Notes: generated by a model from the letters alone, not told the origin. A stretch of 64,000 nt of DNA from Burkholderiaceae bacterium (GCA_024235875.1 JACKLP010000007.1:98352-162351), one strand, 5' to 3'. Positions 1 through 9,380 are shown, counted from the stretch's first letter. Numbers and translations: made by a program.

Positions 1-1020
1 AAGAAATCGCTTCTCGCAGTGGCCGTCGCGGCTGCGCTTCCGGGTGCGGCTTATGCGGCCAGCAATGTCACGATGTACGGCATCGCCGACGTCGCGGCTG
101 ACTTCGTTGATCGCGGCAATGCCAGCCGTAACACGCTGTTCATCAGCAGCGGCGGTCAGTCGACCAGCCGCTGGGGCGTGCGTGGCGCCGAGGATCTGGG
201 CGGCGGCCTCAAGGCCATCTTCCAGTTCGAGGCCGGCGTGGGAGTCGACACCGGCTCGAACGACGCCAACTTCTTCCAGCGGACCTCGACGGTCGGCCTG
301 GAAGGTGGCTTCGGTACGATCCGCCTGGGCCGCACCTACACCCCGTCGTTCCTTTCGCTCGCGAAGTGGGACATCATGGGCTACGGCCTCATGGGCAACC
401 TGCTCGTGACCTCGGTTCGCACGACCATCGTTCGCTATGACAACGGCATCTACTACAACTCGCCGAAGCTCGGCGGTGCGGTGATCAACGCTGCATTCTC
501 GTCGGGCGAGCGCGATTCATCGGCCAACCCGAGCGGCCAGGGCAATGCGTTCGACGTGTCGGTCGACTGGGCAGGCGGCCCGGCCAACGTGTCGGCCTAC
601 TACGGTTCCGTGAACAGCACGACCAACCCCATCACCAAGACCAAGCGCATGGGCGTGGGTGGCGGCTTCAACATGGGGGCCTTCAAGATCGTGGCCGGTT
701 ACTCGATCGCGAATCCCGAGGGCTCCAACAACGACACCAAGGCGGTCAGCGTCGGTGGCTCGCTCAAGCTGGGCGCCGGCAGCCTGCTGATGCAGGCGCA
801 ACGCCTGAAGTTCGACACCACCAACGGTAAGTCGACCACCTTCGGCATTGCCTATGTCCATGCCCTGTCGAAGCGCACGAACGTTTACGCGCACCTTGGC
901 ACCACGCGCAACGACGCCGTGTCGGCGACGGAAATCCGCGGCTCGGGCTACGCCTACACGGCTGACGGCAACGACTCGGACCCGAAAGTTATTGGCGTGG
1001 GTGTCCGCCACCTGTTCTGA
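1..1020 (+). CDS. Gram-negative general porin, lacking only its first codon(s)
   Basis: Outer-membrane beta-barrel porin for passive diffusion of small hydrophilic solutes. The reading frame is open from base 1, where it begins KKSLLAVAVAAALPGAAYA, so the initiator Met probably lies just outside the window. The hydrophobic stretch with AYA before ASNVTMYG is a Sec signal peptide. The mature part begins with the typical betaproteobacterial porin pattern SNVTMYGIAD, contains SRWGVRGAEDLGGGLKAIFQ and GFGTIRLGR, and ends GVGVRHLF with the C-terminal Phe needed for BAM recognition. About 339 residues are seen, a normal family length. A strong terminator follows, so it is probably monocistronic. 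Pore selectivity cannot be told. Confidence 0.95.
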   Translation, partial: KKSLLAVAVAAALPGAAYAASNVTMYGIADVAADFVDRGNASRNTLFISSGGQSTSRWGVRGAEDLGGGLKAIFQFEAGVGVDTGSNDANFFQRTSTVGLEGGFGTIRLGRTYTPSFLSLAKWDIMGYGLMGNLLVTSVRTTIVRYDNGIYYNSPKLGGAVINAAFSSGERDSSANPSGQGNAFDVSVDWAGGPANVSAYYGSVNSTTNPITKTKRMGVGGGFNMGAFKIVAGYSIANPEGSNNDTKAVSVGGSLKLGAGSLLMQAQRLKFDTTNGKSTTFGIAYVHALSKRTNVYAHLGTTRNDAVSATEIRGSGYAYTADGNDSDPKVIGVGVRHLF

Positions 1021-1059
1021 TCGGCTTCCGGCCCTCGTGGCCGGATGACCGGATCAAGA

Positions 1060-1092
1060 AAAACGCCGGGCTTTGCCCGGCGTTTTTCTTTT
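1060..1092 (+). terminator. Rho-independent terminator of the porin gene
   Basis: A perfect 10-bp stem (AACGCCGGGC with GCCCGGCGTT, loop TTT) is followed by TTTTTCTTTT, 40 bases after the porin stop codon. This is a textbook intrinsic terminator. The rest of the interval up to 1303 shows no gene. Confidence 0.93.
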
Positions 1093-1303
1093 CGGACATT
1101 GCCAGGTCAAACGCTTTTGCCGCGCCGCCAACGGCCCTACACTGCTTTGGCCACGACTCGTCCGCGAGCGCCTTCTGGCTGCCGCACGCAAACGCCGCCC
1201 GGACCCGGTTCGCCACGCGCCGGGCCCAGGACCAAACGCTTCGTGCAACATCTTCGCGCGCATTGCGCGATGCCGTTAATTGCCAACAAACACAGGTATC
1301 TGA

Positions 1304-2143
1304 ATGCAATCTCCGGTCAACAGCCGCAATCAACGCCTATTTTCCGACCATCAGACCGCGCACTTCAAGTGGGAGGTCGATCATGGTGTAGCCACCCTGA
1401 CTCTCGATCGGCCCGACCGGAAGAACCCCCTGACCTTCGAGTCCTACGCCGAGTTGCGCGACCTGTTCCGGGCCCTCCAGTACGCCACCGACATCAAGGC
1501 GATCGTGCTCACCGGCTCGGGCGGCAATTTCTGCTCGGGCGGCGACGTCCATGAAATCATCGGTCCCTTGGTCCAGATGGCCATGCCCGAGTTGCTGGAG
1601 TTCACCCGCATGACCGGCGACCTGGTCCTGGCGATGCGTCGCTGCCCGCAACCGATCATCGCAGCCGTGGACGGCATCTGCGCCGGCGCCGGGGCGATGA
1701 TGGCCTTGGCCAGCGATCTGCGCTTCGGCACGCCGGCCGCGCGCACCGCGTTCCTGTTCGTGCGGGTGGGTCTGGCGGGTTGTGACATGGCGGCCTGCAC
1801 CTTGCTGCCGCGTATGATCGGCCAGGGGCGCGCTGCCGATCTGCTGTTCTCCGGACGCGCCATGACGGCCGACGAGGGCCTTGCCTGGGGATTCTTCAAT
1901 CGCGTCGTCGACGTGGCGCGCCTGCTGGCCGAGGCCCAGGCCTATGCCCGTGAGCTTGCCGACGGCCCGTCTTTCGCACACGGAATGACCAAGACCATGC
2001 TCAGCCAGGAATGGTCGATGACAATCGAACAGGCTCTCGAGGCCGAGGCCCAGGCCCAGGCAATCTGCATGCAAACGAATGATTTCGAACGCGCCTACAA
2101 GGCATTCGCCGCCCGGCAGAAGCCGGACTTCAAGGGCAACTGA
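1304..2143 (+). CDS. Enoyl-CoA hydratase/isomerase family protein (crotonase fold), atypical active site
   Basis: A 279-residue crotonase-superfamily enzyme acting on an acyl-CoA thioester in the cytoplasm. Visible family features are TLDRPDRKNPL near residue 40, the oxyanion-hole segment NFCSGGD, and AAVDGICAGAGAMMALASD. Neither catalytic Glu of classical hydratases is present: the GGGCE Glu is Met here, and the second Glu region reads FLFVRVGLAGCDM. This variant pattern with LLPR after it is known in crotonases linked to acyl-CoA dehydrogenases, so hydration of a simple enoyl-CoA should not be assumed. It lies 41 bases before an acyl-CoA dehydrogenase, probably in one operon. The ATG at 1304 has only a weak ribosome binding site. 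Confidence 0.85.
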   Translation: MQSPVNSRNQRLFSDHQTAHFKWEVDHGVATLTLDRPDRKNPLTFESYAELRDLFRALQYATDIKAIVLTGSGGNFCSGGDVHEIIGPLVQMAMPELLEFTRMTGDLVLAMRRCPQPIIAAVDGICAGAGAMMALASDLRFGTPAARTAFLFVRVGLAGCDMAACTLLPRMIGQGRAADLLFSGRAMTADEGLAWGFFNRVVDVARLLAEAQAYARELADGPSFAHGMTKTMLSQEWSMTIEQALEAEAQAQAICMQTNDFERAYKAFAARQKPDFKGN

Positions 2144-2184
2144 AGGCAAGCGCGGACGACCGCCGTTAACCGACGGATGACGAT

Positions 2185-3342
2185 GTGAGCGACAAACAGT
2201 ATCTCGACCTTCCCTTCTTCGATTCGCGTCACCGAGAGCTGGAGGCGCAGGCCGAACAGTGGGCGGCCGGTGCCTGCGCAGGGCTGGACCACCACGATGT
2301 CGACCGGAGCTGTCGCGAGCTGGTCCGTGCGCTGGGTGAGGCCGGATGGCTCGCCTATACGGTGCCGGCGGCCCATGGTGGCCGGCTCGAAACGATCGAG
2401 AGCCGCTCGGTTTGCCTGCTACGCGAAACACTGGCGCGACATAGCGGCCTGGCGGACTTCGCCTTCGTCATGCAAGGCCTGGGCAGCGGCCCGATCGCGC
2501 TCGGCGGTTCTTCGGAACTCAAGGAAAGCTACCTGCCCGCGGTCGGCCGAGGCGAGCGCATCGCGGCCTTCGCGCTGTCGGAGCCACAGGCCGGTTCCGA
2601 TGTCGCGGCGATGAAGGCACGCGCCACACGTGTCGACGGCGGGTGGTTGCTCAACGGCAGCAAGACCTGGATATCGAATGGCGGAATCGCCGACTTCTAC
2701 TGTGTGTTCGCACGCACGAGCGACGATCCCGGCGCACGCGGCATCACCGGCTTCGTCGTGGATGCCCACAATCCGGGGCTTCGCATCGCCGAGCGGATCG
2801 ACGTGATCGCGCCGCATCCGCTGGCGACGCTGTCGTTCGAGGACTGCGAGATTCCCGACAGCCATGTCTTGGGTGAGCCCGGAACCGGCTTCAAGCTCGC
2901 AATGGCGAACCTGGACATTTTCCGGGCGTCTGTCGCGGCCGCCGCCATCGGGTTTGCCCGCCGCGCGCTCGATGAATCCCTCACACATGCGAGAAGCCGT
3001 CCGATGTTCGGGCAACGGCTGGCCGACTTTCAACTCTCGCAGGCCGCCCTGGCCGACATGGCGACCGAGATCGATGCCGCGGCGCTGCTCACCTACCGGG
3101 CGGCCTGGCTGCGTGACGTCCGGGGCCTCAGGACCACGCGCGAATCGGCGATGGCCAAGATGGTGGCGACCGAGTCGGCACAACGAATCATCGACCGCGC
3201 GGTACAGTTCTTCGGGGGCCTGGGCGTGACCCGCGGCCAGCCCGTCGAGGAGCTCTACCGGGAAATTCGCGCCCTTCGGATCTACGAGGGCGCGACCGAG
3301 GTACAGAAGCTGATCATCGCGCGCGAGTTGCTGCGGGACTGA
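2185..3342 (+). CDS. Acyl-CoA dehydrogenase family protein
   Basis: FAD-dependent alpha,beta-dehydrogenation of an acyl-CoA, passing electrons to ETF. The 385-residue protein has the helical N-domain, the beta-domain signatures AFALSEPQAGSDVAAM and GSKTWISNGGIAD, and the C-terminal helical domain with FFGGLGVTRGQPVEELYREIR. The catalytic-base position of medium-chain enzymes is present in LRIYEGATEVQ. The start is GTG at 2185; the ATG two bases earlier runs straight into a stop codon. It follows the crotonase closely and ends 7 bases before the convergent peptidase gene. Pairing with that crotonase suggests a short aromatic or branched acyl-CoA pathway, but the substrate is unknown. Confidence 0.93.
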   Translation: MSDKQYLDLPFFDSRHRELEAQAEQWAAGACAGLDHHDVDRSCRELVRALGEAGWLAYTVPAAHGGRLETIESRSVCLLRETLARHSGLADFAFVMQGLGSGPIALGGSSELKESYLPAVGRGERIAAFALSEPQAGSDVAAMKARATRVDGGWLLNGSKTWISNGGIADFYCVFARTSDDPGARGITGFVVDAHNPGLRIAERIDVIAPHPLATLSFEDCEIPDSHVLGEPGTGFKLAMANLDIFRASVAAAAIGFARRALDESLTHARSRPMFGQRLADFQLSQAALADMATEIDAAALLTYRAAWLRDVRGLRTTRESAMAKMVATESAQRIIDRAVQFFGGLGVTRGQPVEELYREIRALRIYEGATEVQKLIIARELLRD

Positions 3343-3349
3343 AGCACGC

Positions 3350-4453
3350 TTAGTCGCGCGATGCGGCGCCCAGCAGCCGGTCGCGCTCGGCCTTCTCGCG
3401 CATGGCGAGCAAACGTACCGCCTCGAAGAAACCGGGCATGTCACCGTTCGCCTCTTGGTGCATGGCGCGAAATCCCGGAACGAGGTCGTGGTAGGTCCCG
3501 ACCGCGGCCAGATGCGCATTGCCAGTCGGCTCGGCAAACCAGGCATCGTAGCCCGCATAGCCGTTCCAACTGCGTTTCAGTCGTTCGTAGTCATGACGTA
3601 GTTGCGCCAGCGTGGCGGCCTTTTCGACGCGCATCTCGGTGCTCGCCAACGCACTCGAGTACAGGGTCTTCAGACGCTGGCGATACGCCAGCAGCAACGC
3701 GATGAACTCGCGCCGGCGGCTGGCCCGCAGTTCGTACTGCTCGCGCTCGGCGTCGAGTGCCTCACGCCCGGCCTTGTTCGTCGTTTCACGCAGATGCTCG
3801 AGCCAACGCTCGACACCGATCTCCTCGACCGCGGTCGCGAAGGATTCATTGAAGCGGCTGTCGCCCTTGAGGTAGACGACCTGGTGGGCCAGCTCGTGGA
3901 ACAACAGCCTGGCCACCTCGATGTCCGGGTATCGGAGCAAGGTGCTCGGCACCGGGTCGTCGAACCAGCCCAGTGTCGAATACGCCGGCACACCGATCAC
4001 GCGCACGTCATCGCCCGCCGACCGAAGCTGTGCGGCAAACCGATCCGCATCGGCCTTGTCGTAGTAGCCGCGGTAGCTCACGCAGCCGGCAACCGGAAAA
4101 CACCAGCGCCGTGGAGTCAGCGACAGCTCAGGCGCGGCAACGACATTCCACATGACGAACGGACGTTCGAGCGGCGAGTACCGCGTATAGCTGCCATTGT
4201 CGGGAAGCGCGAGCCTATCGGCGGCGAAGCGGCGAGCTCGAGCGATCCGCTCGAGCCGGGCCCGCAAACCGGGATCGGTCGACTCGTCCGCCAGCATCTC
4301 GGCGATGGGCCGGGCACGCCGAAGCAAGTCCAGATGCCCGTTGACGGACTGGAACAGATAGCCCGGCCCTTCGAGCGCCGAGCAGGCTGCCAGAAGCTGA
4401 AGTGCGGCCCCCCAGGCCAGTGCGCGCAAGAAGCGCAATCCGGGGCGAATCAT
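3350..4453 (-). CDS. Predicted zinc aminopeptidase lipoprotein (PF10023 family)
   Basis: A 367-residue protein with a lipoprotein signal (LLAACS, lipidated Cys at about residue 24), so it should be anchored in the envelope. Residues 186-190 read HELAH, the zinc-binding HExxH motif, followed by FNESFATAVEE. This arrangement fits the betaproteobacterial family annotated as predicted aminopeptidase (PF10023). The conserved CFPVAGCVSYRGYYDKADA segment is also typical. The frame stays open far upstream into the M20 gene, but the ATG at 4453 with its signal peptide is the only sensible start. It converges on the acyl-CoA dehydrogenase gene. No substrate can be inferred. Confidence 0.88.
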   Translation of the reverse strand: MIRPGLRFLRALAWGAALQLLAACSALEGPGYLFQSVNGHLDLLRRARPIAEMLADESTDPGLRARLERIARARRFAADRLALPDNGSYTRYSPLERPFVMWNVVAAPELSLTPRRWCFPVAGCVSYRGYYDKADADRFAAQLRSAGDDVRVIGVPAYSTLGWFDDPVPSTLLRYPDIEVARLLFHELAHQVVYLKGDSRFNESFATAVEEIGVERWLEHLRETTNKAGREALDAEREQYELRASRRREFIALLLAYRQRLKTLYSSALASTEMRVEKAATLAQLRHDYERLKRSWNGYAGYDAWFAEPTGNAHLAAVGTYHDLVPGFRAMHQEANGDMPGFFEAVRLLAMREKAERDRLLGAASRD

Positions 4454-4615
4454 GCAGTGCCTCACGAGGTCGTCTCGCGCGTCGAACCCTTGCGCGGGCG
4501 ATGATAAGCTAAGCGAGGGCCTCGCCAGGCCGAGCGCGCCGATGCGGTTCGTAACCGACACGTTGGCGCAAGTCCCGGGGCCCGAGTGCCCCGACCCGAC
4601 AGGAAACCAAGGACC

Positions 4616-5815
4616 ATGAAGCTGATCGACGAGATCGTGGGCTTCGCACCGGAGATCCGGGCGATCAGACGCGACATCCACGCGCATCCGGAACTCGGCT
4701 ATGCCGAGCATCGAACCGCCGACCTGGTCGCGTCGCTGCTCGAGCAATGGGGCATCGAGGTCAGCCGCGGCATCGGAGGAACCGGCGTCGTGGGCACGCT
4801 CAAGCGCGGCTCGGCCTTGCGCAGCGTTGGCCTGAGAGCCGATCTCGATGCACTGCCGATCCAGGAAGCGAACGAATTCGCGCATCGCTCCAGCGAGGAC
4901 GGGCGCATGCATGCCTGCGGCCATGACGGCCACACAGCGATGCTGCTCGCCGCGGCGAAGGCCTTGTCGCAGCGCACCGATTTCGATGGCACGGTGCATT
5001 TCATCTTCCAACCCGCCGAAGAAGGCGGCGCCGGCGGCAAGGCGATGATCGACGATGGCCTGTTCGACCGATTCCCTTGCGACGCCGTGTTCGGCATGCA
5101 CAACTGGCCGGGGCTCGAGCTCGGTCGCTTCAGCGTCAGGGCCGGCCCGATGCTCGCGTCGGCGAGCGAGTTCGAGATCCGCATCACCGGTCGCGGCGCG
5201 CACGCCGCAATACCCAACGAGAGTGTCGATCCGGTCCTGATCGCGTGTCAGCTCGTCCAGGCGCTCCAGGGCATCCTGACCCGAAACAAGCGGCCGATAG
5301 ACACCGCGGTGCTGTCGGTCACGCAGGTTCACGCCGGAGATGCCTTCAACGTGATTCCGAACATCGCGGTCGTGCGTGGCACGGTGCGCACTTTCACGAC
5401 CGAGGTCCTCGATCTCATCGAGACGCGAATGCGAGAGATCACAGAGCAACTGCCACGTGCCTTCCAGGCCAGCGGCAGGCTCGATTTCCAGCGGAACTAC
5501 CCGCCCCTGGTCAATCACGAGGCCGAAACCGAATTCTGCCGCCGCGTCGCCGCGTCGATCGTCGGCGAGGAGCAGGTACTCGAGCTCGAACCCGTCATGG
5601 GGTCCGAGGATTTCGCGTACATGTTGCTCGAGCGTCCGGGTTGCTACATCGCGATCGGCAACGGCGCCGACGGCGCCCATCGCGACGGAGGACATGGCGC
5701 CGGGCCATGCGCCTTGCACAATCCGAGTTACGACTTCAACGACGAGGTCACGCCGCTGGGCGCAACCTACTGGGTCAGGCTGGCAGAGGAGTTCCTGGCC
5801 GGCAAGACACCCTGA
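4616..5815 (+). CDS. M20 family metallo-amidohydrolase (hippurate hydrolase-like), first of two
   Basis: Di-zinc amidohydrolase that cleaves N-acyl amino acids or related amides. The 399-residue protein shows RRDIHAHPELGY, LRADLDALPI, the metal-binding HACGHDGHTAMLL, the catalytic Glu pair in QPAEEGGAGG, FGMHNWPG, the dimerisation-domain GRGAHAAIPNE, MGSEDFAYML and a late His in ALHNPSYDFND. The ATG at 4616 has AGGA upstream; a GTG at 4586 is in frame but has no better ribosome binding site. A close paralogue follows 25 bases later and a TRAP transporter after that, so hydrolysis of imported amides is likely. Exact substrate unknown. Confidence 0.93.
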   Translation: MKLIDEIVGFAPEIRAIRRDIHAHPELGYAEHRTADLVASLLEQWGIEVSRGIGGTGVVGTLKRGSALRSVGLRADLDALPIQEANEFAHRSSEDGRMHACGHDGHTAMLLAAAKALSQRTDFDGTVHFIFQPAEEGGAGGKAMIDDGLFDRFPCDAVFGMHNWPGLELGRFSVRAGPMLASASEFEIRITGRGAHAAIPNESVDPVLIACQLVQALQGILTRNKRPIDTAVLSVTQVHAGDAFNVIPNIAVVRGTVRTFTTEVLDLIETRMREITEQLPRAFQASGRLDFQRNYPPLVNHEAETEFCRRVAASIVGEEQVLELEPVMGSEDFAYMLLERPGCYIAIGNGADGAHRDGGHGAGPCALHNPSYDFNDEVTPLGATYWVRLAEEFLAGKTP

Positions 5816-5840
5816 CCGCGCACCGGAAAGCGATCCACCC

Positions 5841-7082
5841 ATGAACACCACCCTCGCCGACGAGGAAGGCGCCTATCTCGGCAGTCACCGGACCGTGCGT
5901 GCGATCCGGGAGTACCAACCGGATCTGGTCGCGATCCGGCATACGCTGCACCGCAATCCTGAGCTCGGTTTCGAAGAAGTCTTCACCGCCGACCTGGTCG
6001 CCAAGGAACTCGAGCGCTACGGCGTCGACGAGATCCACCGCGGGATCGGACGCACGGGCGTCGTGGGCGTGGTCCGCGGCGGCAACGGCGGCTCGAAGCG
6101 ATCGATCGGCTTGCGCGCCGACATGGACGCGCTGCCGATGCACGAGGACAACCAGTTCGCGCACCGCTCCACTCGAAGCGGACTGATGCATGGATGCGGC
6201 CATGACGGTCACACGACCATGTTGCTCGGTGCGGCGCGCCGGCTCGCCGAGACCCGCGAATTCGATGGCACGGTCCACCTGATCTTCCAGCCCGGAGAGG
6301 AAGGCTGCGGTGGGGCTTTGGCGATGATCGACGATGGCTTGTTCGATCGCTTCCCCTGTGACGCCGTCTTCGCCATGCACAACTGGCCCGGCCTGCCGCC
6401 CGGTCGTCTCGCGGTCCGTCCCGGCGCGGTCATGGCGGCGGCCGACAAGGTCACGATCACCGTCGAGGGCCGGGGTGGGCACGGCGCGCACGCCTATCTG
6501 GCCGTCGACCCCATCGTCGTCGCGGCCCAGATCATCACCGCGGCCCAGTCGATCGTCTCGCGCAACGTGCAAGCGCTCGACGCCGCGGTGGTCAGCCTGT
6601 GCGCGGTCAATGCGGGCAATCCGGGGGCCATGAGCGTGATCCCGCAACAGGCACAGATCGTCGGTACCGTGCGCACGTTCCGCCCCGATACGCAGGACCT
6701 CATCGAGTCCCGCCTGACCCGGCTGGCCGAGTCGGTCGCAGCCGGCTTCGATGCCAGGGCGACCGTGGCCTACGAGCGCATGTACCCCGCCACGGTGAAC
6801 ACGGCCTCGGAGTCTCTGTTTGCACAGGATGTCGCGCGCGAACTGGTGGGGGACCGGCTGGTCACCGATCTCGAACCCAGCATGGGGGCCGAGGATTTCG
6901 CGTTCATGCTGCAGGAACGACCGGGAGCGTATTTCCGGCTCGGACAGGGCGGCGCCGACAGCGGGTGCTTTCTCCACAATACTCGCTATGACTTCAACGA
7001 CACGGTGATGCCGCTCGGCGTCGCGCTGTTCGTCCGGCTGGCGGAGCGATGGCTGGCGGTCGATGGTCCAGGCGGCGGCTGA
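5841..7082 (+). CDS. M20 family metallo-amidohydrolase, second tandem paralogue
   Basis: A 413-residue amidohydrolase of the same subfamily as its upstream neighbour, with an extra N-terminal stretch of about 25 residues. It repeats the same landmarks: RHTLHRNPELGFEE, LRADMDALPM, HGCGHDGHTTMLL, QPGEEGCGG (Gly instead of Ala before the catalytic Glu pair), FAMHNWPG, GRGGHGAHAYLAVD, MGAEDFAFML and CFLHNTRYDFND. All expected zinc ligands are visible. The pair probably arose by tandem duplication and may cover two related N-acyl substrates. It ends 93 bases before the TRAP binding-protein gene, and co-transcription is plausible. Confidence 0.92.
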   Translation: MNTTLADEEGAYLGSHRTVRAIREYQPDLVAIRHTLHRNPELGFEEVFTADLVAKELERYGVDEIHRGIGRTGVVGVVRGGNGGSKRSIGLRADMDALPMHEDNQFAHRSTRSGLMHGCGHDGHTTMLLGAARRLAETREFDGTVHLIFQPGEEGCGGALAMIDDGLFDRFPCDAVFAMHNWPGLPPGRLAVRPGAVMAAADKVTITVEGRGGHGAHAYLAVDPIVVAAQIITAAQSIVSRNVQALDAAVVSLCAVNAGNPGAMSVIPQQAQIVGTVRTFRPDTQDLIESRLTRLAESVAAGFDARATVAYERMYPATVNTASESLFAQDVARELVGDRLVTDLEPSMGAEDFAFMLQERPGAYFRLGQGGADSGCFLHNTRYDFNDTVMPLGVALFVRLAERWLAVDGPGGG

Positions 7083-7175
7083 GCGCGGCGAGCGGCTTGG
7101 TTCGGGGTCGTTCGGGTAGAATCCGGTCTTGGACTACCGCTGGTTAGCCGGCGATTTCTTCACAAGGAGACATGG

Positions 7176-8267
7176 ATGGAGCGCCGTAAGTTTCTGAGAT
7201 CTGCCAGCGTGGCAGGCGCCGGGGTGGCGGCCGCCACGCTGTCGGCCCCCGCAATCTCGGCGGGCAAGAAAGAACTCGTCATCGTATCGACCTGGCCGCG
7301 CGACTTCCCCGGCCTGGGCCTGAGCGCACAACGCCTGGCCGCGCGTATCACCGAACTGAGCGAAGGCCGGATCACCACCAAGTATTTCGCCGCCGGCGAG
7401 CGGGTCGGCGCCTTCGACGCGTTCGACGCGGTTGCGTCGGGCAATGCGCAGGCCTACATCGGGGCCGACTATTACTGGAAGGGCAAGCACCCGGCCTTCT
7501 CGTTCTTCACGTCGGTGCCGTTCGGCATGACCACCATCGAGTGGAATGCCTGGATCAAGTTCATGGGTGGCCAGGCGCTCTGGGACAAGCTCAGCGGCGA
7601 GTTCGGCATCAAGGCCTTGCCCTGCGGCGCCACCGGAACCCAGATGGGCGGTTGGTTCAACAAGGAAGTGAAGACCGCAGCCGACCTCAAGGGCCTGAAG
7701 ATGCGTATCCCCGGCCTTGGCGGCGACGTCATGGCCAAGCTGGGCGCATCGCCGGTGTCGCTGCCAGGCGGCCAGATCTACGAGAACCTCGTCTCGGGTG
7801 CCATCGACGCCACCGAGTGGGTGGGTCCGTACAACGACTACTTCCTGAAGTTCTACGAAGCAGCCAAGTACTACTACTACCCGGGCATGCACGAGCCGGG
7901 TGGCGGCCTCGCGTTCGGCATGAACGCCAAGTGGTGGGGTTCGCTCTCCAAGTGGGAGCAGGCACTGATCACGGCAGCGTGCATGGAAGAACATGCGGCC
8001 CAGTACGAGGAAGCTGCCGCCAAGAACGGTGAATACCTGCAGAAGCTGATCAATGATCACGGCGTCAAGCTGCGCCAGTTCTCCGACGAGATCTACGACA
8101 GCTTCGGCGATGCCTCGAAGGCCGTCTTCGAGGAAACCCGCGCGCACAGCAAGCTTGCCGCGGAGATCCACGATGCCTATCAACGCGTCCTGCGCGAAGT
8201 GGGCGGCTGGCAGAAGATCGGTGAGGTCGCATTCACGCAGCAGCGCAACCGCGTGCTCGGGATGTAA
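7176..8267 (+). CDS. TRAP transporter substrate-binding protein, FcbT1/DctP type, Tat-exported
   Basis: Periplasmic solute receptor of a TRAP importer, 363 residues. The N-terminus MERRKFLRSASVAGAG is a twin-arginine signal, and the mature protein begins near AGKKELVIVSTWPRDFPG. The family pattern is that of the mannitol/chloroaromatic type (COG4663-like): YFAAGERVGAFDAFDAVASG, DYYWKGKHPAFSFFTSVPFG, DLKGLKMRIPGLGGDVMAKLG and GAIDATEWVGPYND. Tat export is common in this subgroup. The start at 7176 has AAGGAG eight bases upstream. It is followed by an intercistronic hairpin and then the two permease genes. The ligand is probably an organic acid or an amide product handled by the upstream M20 enzymes, but this is inference. 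Confidence 0.94.
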   Translation: MERRKFLRSASVAGAGVAAATLSAPAISAGKKELVIVSTWPRDFPGLGLSAQRLAARITELSEGRITTKYFAAGERVGAFDAFDAVASGNAQAYIGADYYWKGKHPAFSFFTSVPFGMTTIEWNAWIKFMGGQALWDKLSGEFGIKALPCGATGTQMGGWFNKEVKTAADLKGLKMRIPGLGGDVMAKLGASPVSLPGGQIYENLVSGAIDATEWVGPYNDYFLKFYEAAKYYYYPGMHEPGGGLAFGMNAKWWGSLSKWEQALITAACMEEHAAQYEEAAAKNGEYLQKLINDHGVKLRQFSDEIYDSFGDASKAVFEETRAHSKLAAEIHDAYQRVLREVGGWQKIGEVAFTQQRNRVLGM

Positions 8268-8297
8268 GCGAAAGACTTCGCCGATTTCCGGCGACAC

Positions 8298-8324
8298 GAG
8301 AGGGGCGACATCGCCCCTCTCTTT
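8298..8324 (+). terminator. Intercistronic hairpin between TRAP binding-protein and permease genes
   Basis: Perfect 11-bp inverted repeat GAGAGGGGCGA / TCGCCCCTCTC followed by TTT, 30 bases after the binding-protein stop. It probably acts as a partial terminator or mRNA-stabilising stem that keeps the binding protein more abundant than the permease, because the permease genes continue on the same strand. Confidence 0.75.
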
Positions 8325-8381
8325 CAGGGCCTGTTGCGCGCACCGATGCCGACAGGCCCTGTTTCGATCCTGGAGTCACCG

Positions 8382-9380
8382 ATGAATTCGGAGCGCGGTC
8401 TCTCGAGCGCAAGCCAGTCGGCCGGCGTGCTGGCAATCAGAAGCTTTGGCTGGGCCATGCTGACCCTCCTGGTCGCTTATCTGGCAAGCAACTTCCTGGC
8501 GATCGGCAGCAACTGGGGAACGGTCACCGACTTCATCGTCACGGGCAAGGCCGGCAAGGGCGTCTGGATTCAGGTTCTTCTCTACCTGGCCGCCATCGCC
8601 TTGGCCATCGGCGGCGCAGTGGCAACGCGCCAGCGCAGCCTGCGCGCTGATAGTCGTCTGGTATCCGACCTGAACGCCTTCATCGTGCGCGCGGCATTCT
8701 GGAGCGTCTTGCTCGTCGGAATCGCAGATGCCGCGATCTCCTTCCTGCGGGTGGAGGAATTGCTTCCGTCGCTGATCGGCAACGACCTGACACACAGTCT
8801 GGGACGCGCGCAGTTTCGCGGCCCCTATGTTCATGTGCCGCTGATCGTGATCGGCGTGGTGCTCGCCGCGTTCACGCGCACGCTCGGTTTCACCTGGCTG
8901 GCGCTGTTGATCGTCGTGGCGGAACTGACGATCGTGCTCACGCGCTTCGTGTTCTCGTACGAACAGGCGTTCATGGGCGACCTGGTCCGCTTCTGGTACG
9001 CGGCCCTGTTTCTGTTCGCCAGTGCCTATACCCTGCTCGAGGAAGGGCATGTGCGAGTGGATGTCTTCTACACGACCTTCCGGGATCGGACGAAGGGCTT
9101 CGTCAATGCATACGGCTCGATCCTGCTGGGCATTACGCTCTGCTGGACGATCATCTTTGTCGGCACATCGTCGAAGACCGCCATCATCAATGGCCCCCTG
9201 CTCAACTTCGAGGTGTCGCAGTCAGGGTTCGGCATGTACGTGAAGTACCTGATGGCCGCCTTCCTGGGCGTCTTTGCAATCACGATGCTGGTGCAGTTTG
9301 TCAGCTATCTGTTCGACTCGGTCGCCGACATTCGTCGCGAACCGGGCAAACGCATCGTCGAAACCCAGTCGGCCCACTGA
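8382..9380 (+). CDS. TRAP transporter small permease subunit (DctQ/FcbT2), extended form
   Basis: Membrane subunit that pairs with the large TRAP permease. The 332-residue protein is much longer than usual DctQ subunits (about 160-230). The diagnostic segment TLLEEGHVRVDVFYTTF lies near residue 225, in the second half. About four extra hydrophobic segments precede it, beginning with LAIRSFGWAMLTLLVAYLAS and VWIQVLLYLAAIALAIGG. The start chosen is ATG 8382 with TGGAG eight bases upstream; earlier ATGs at 8334 and 8346 lack one and overlap the hairpin region. The long form matches the mannitol/chloroaromatic-type systems. It lies 15 bases before the large subunit gene. Confidence 0.88.
   Translation: MNSERGLSSASQSAGVLAIRSFGWAMLTLLVAYLASNFLAIGSNWGTVTDFIVTGKAGKGVWIQVLLYLAAIALAIGGAVATRQRSLRADSRLVSDLNAFIVRAAFWSVLLVGIADAAISFLRVEELLPSLIGNDLTHSLGRAQFRGPYVHVPLIVIGVVLAAFTRTLGFTWLALLIVVAELTIVLTRFVFSYEQAFMGDLVRFWYAALFLFASAYTLLEEGHVRVDVFYTTFRDRTKGFVNAYGSILLGITLCWTIIFVGTSSKTAIINGPLLNFEVSQSGFGMYVKYLMAAFLGVFAITMLVQFVSYLFDSVADIRREPGKRIVETQSAH

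Noticed and set aside
4454..5851. Upstream extension of the minus-strand peptidase frame across the first M20 gene
   Set aside because: The M20 protein on the plus strand is clearly real, and the peptidase signal peptide starts at 4453.
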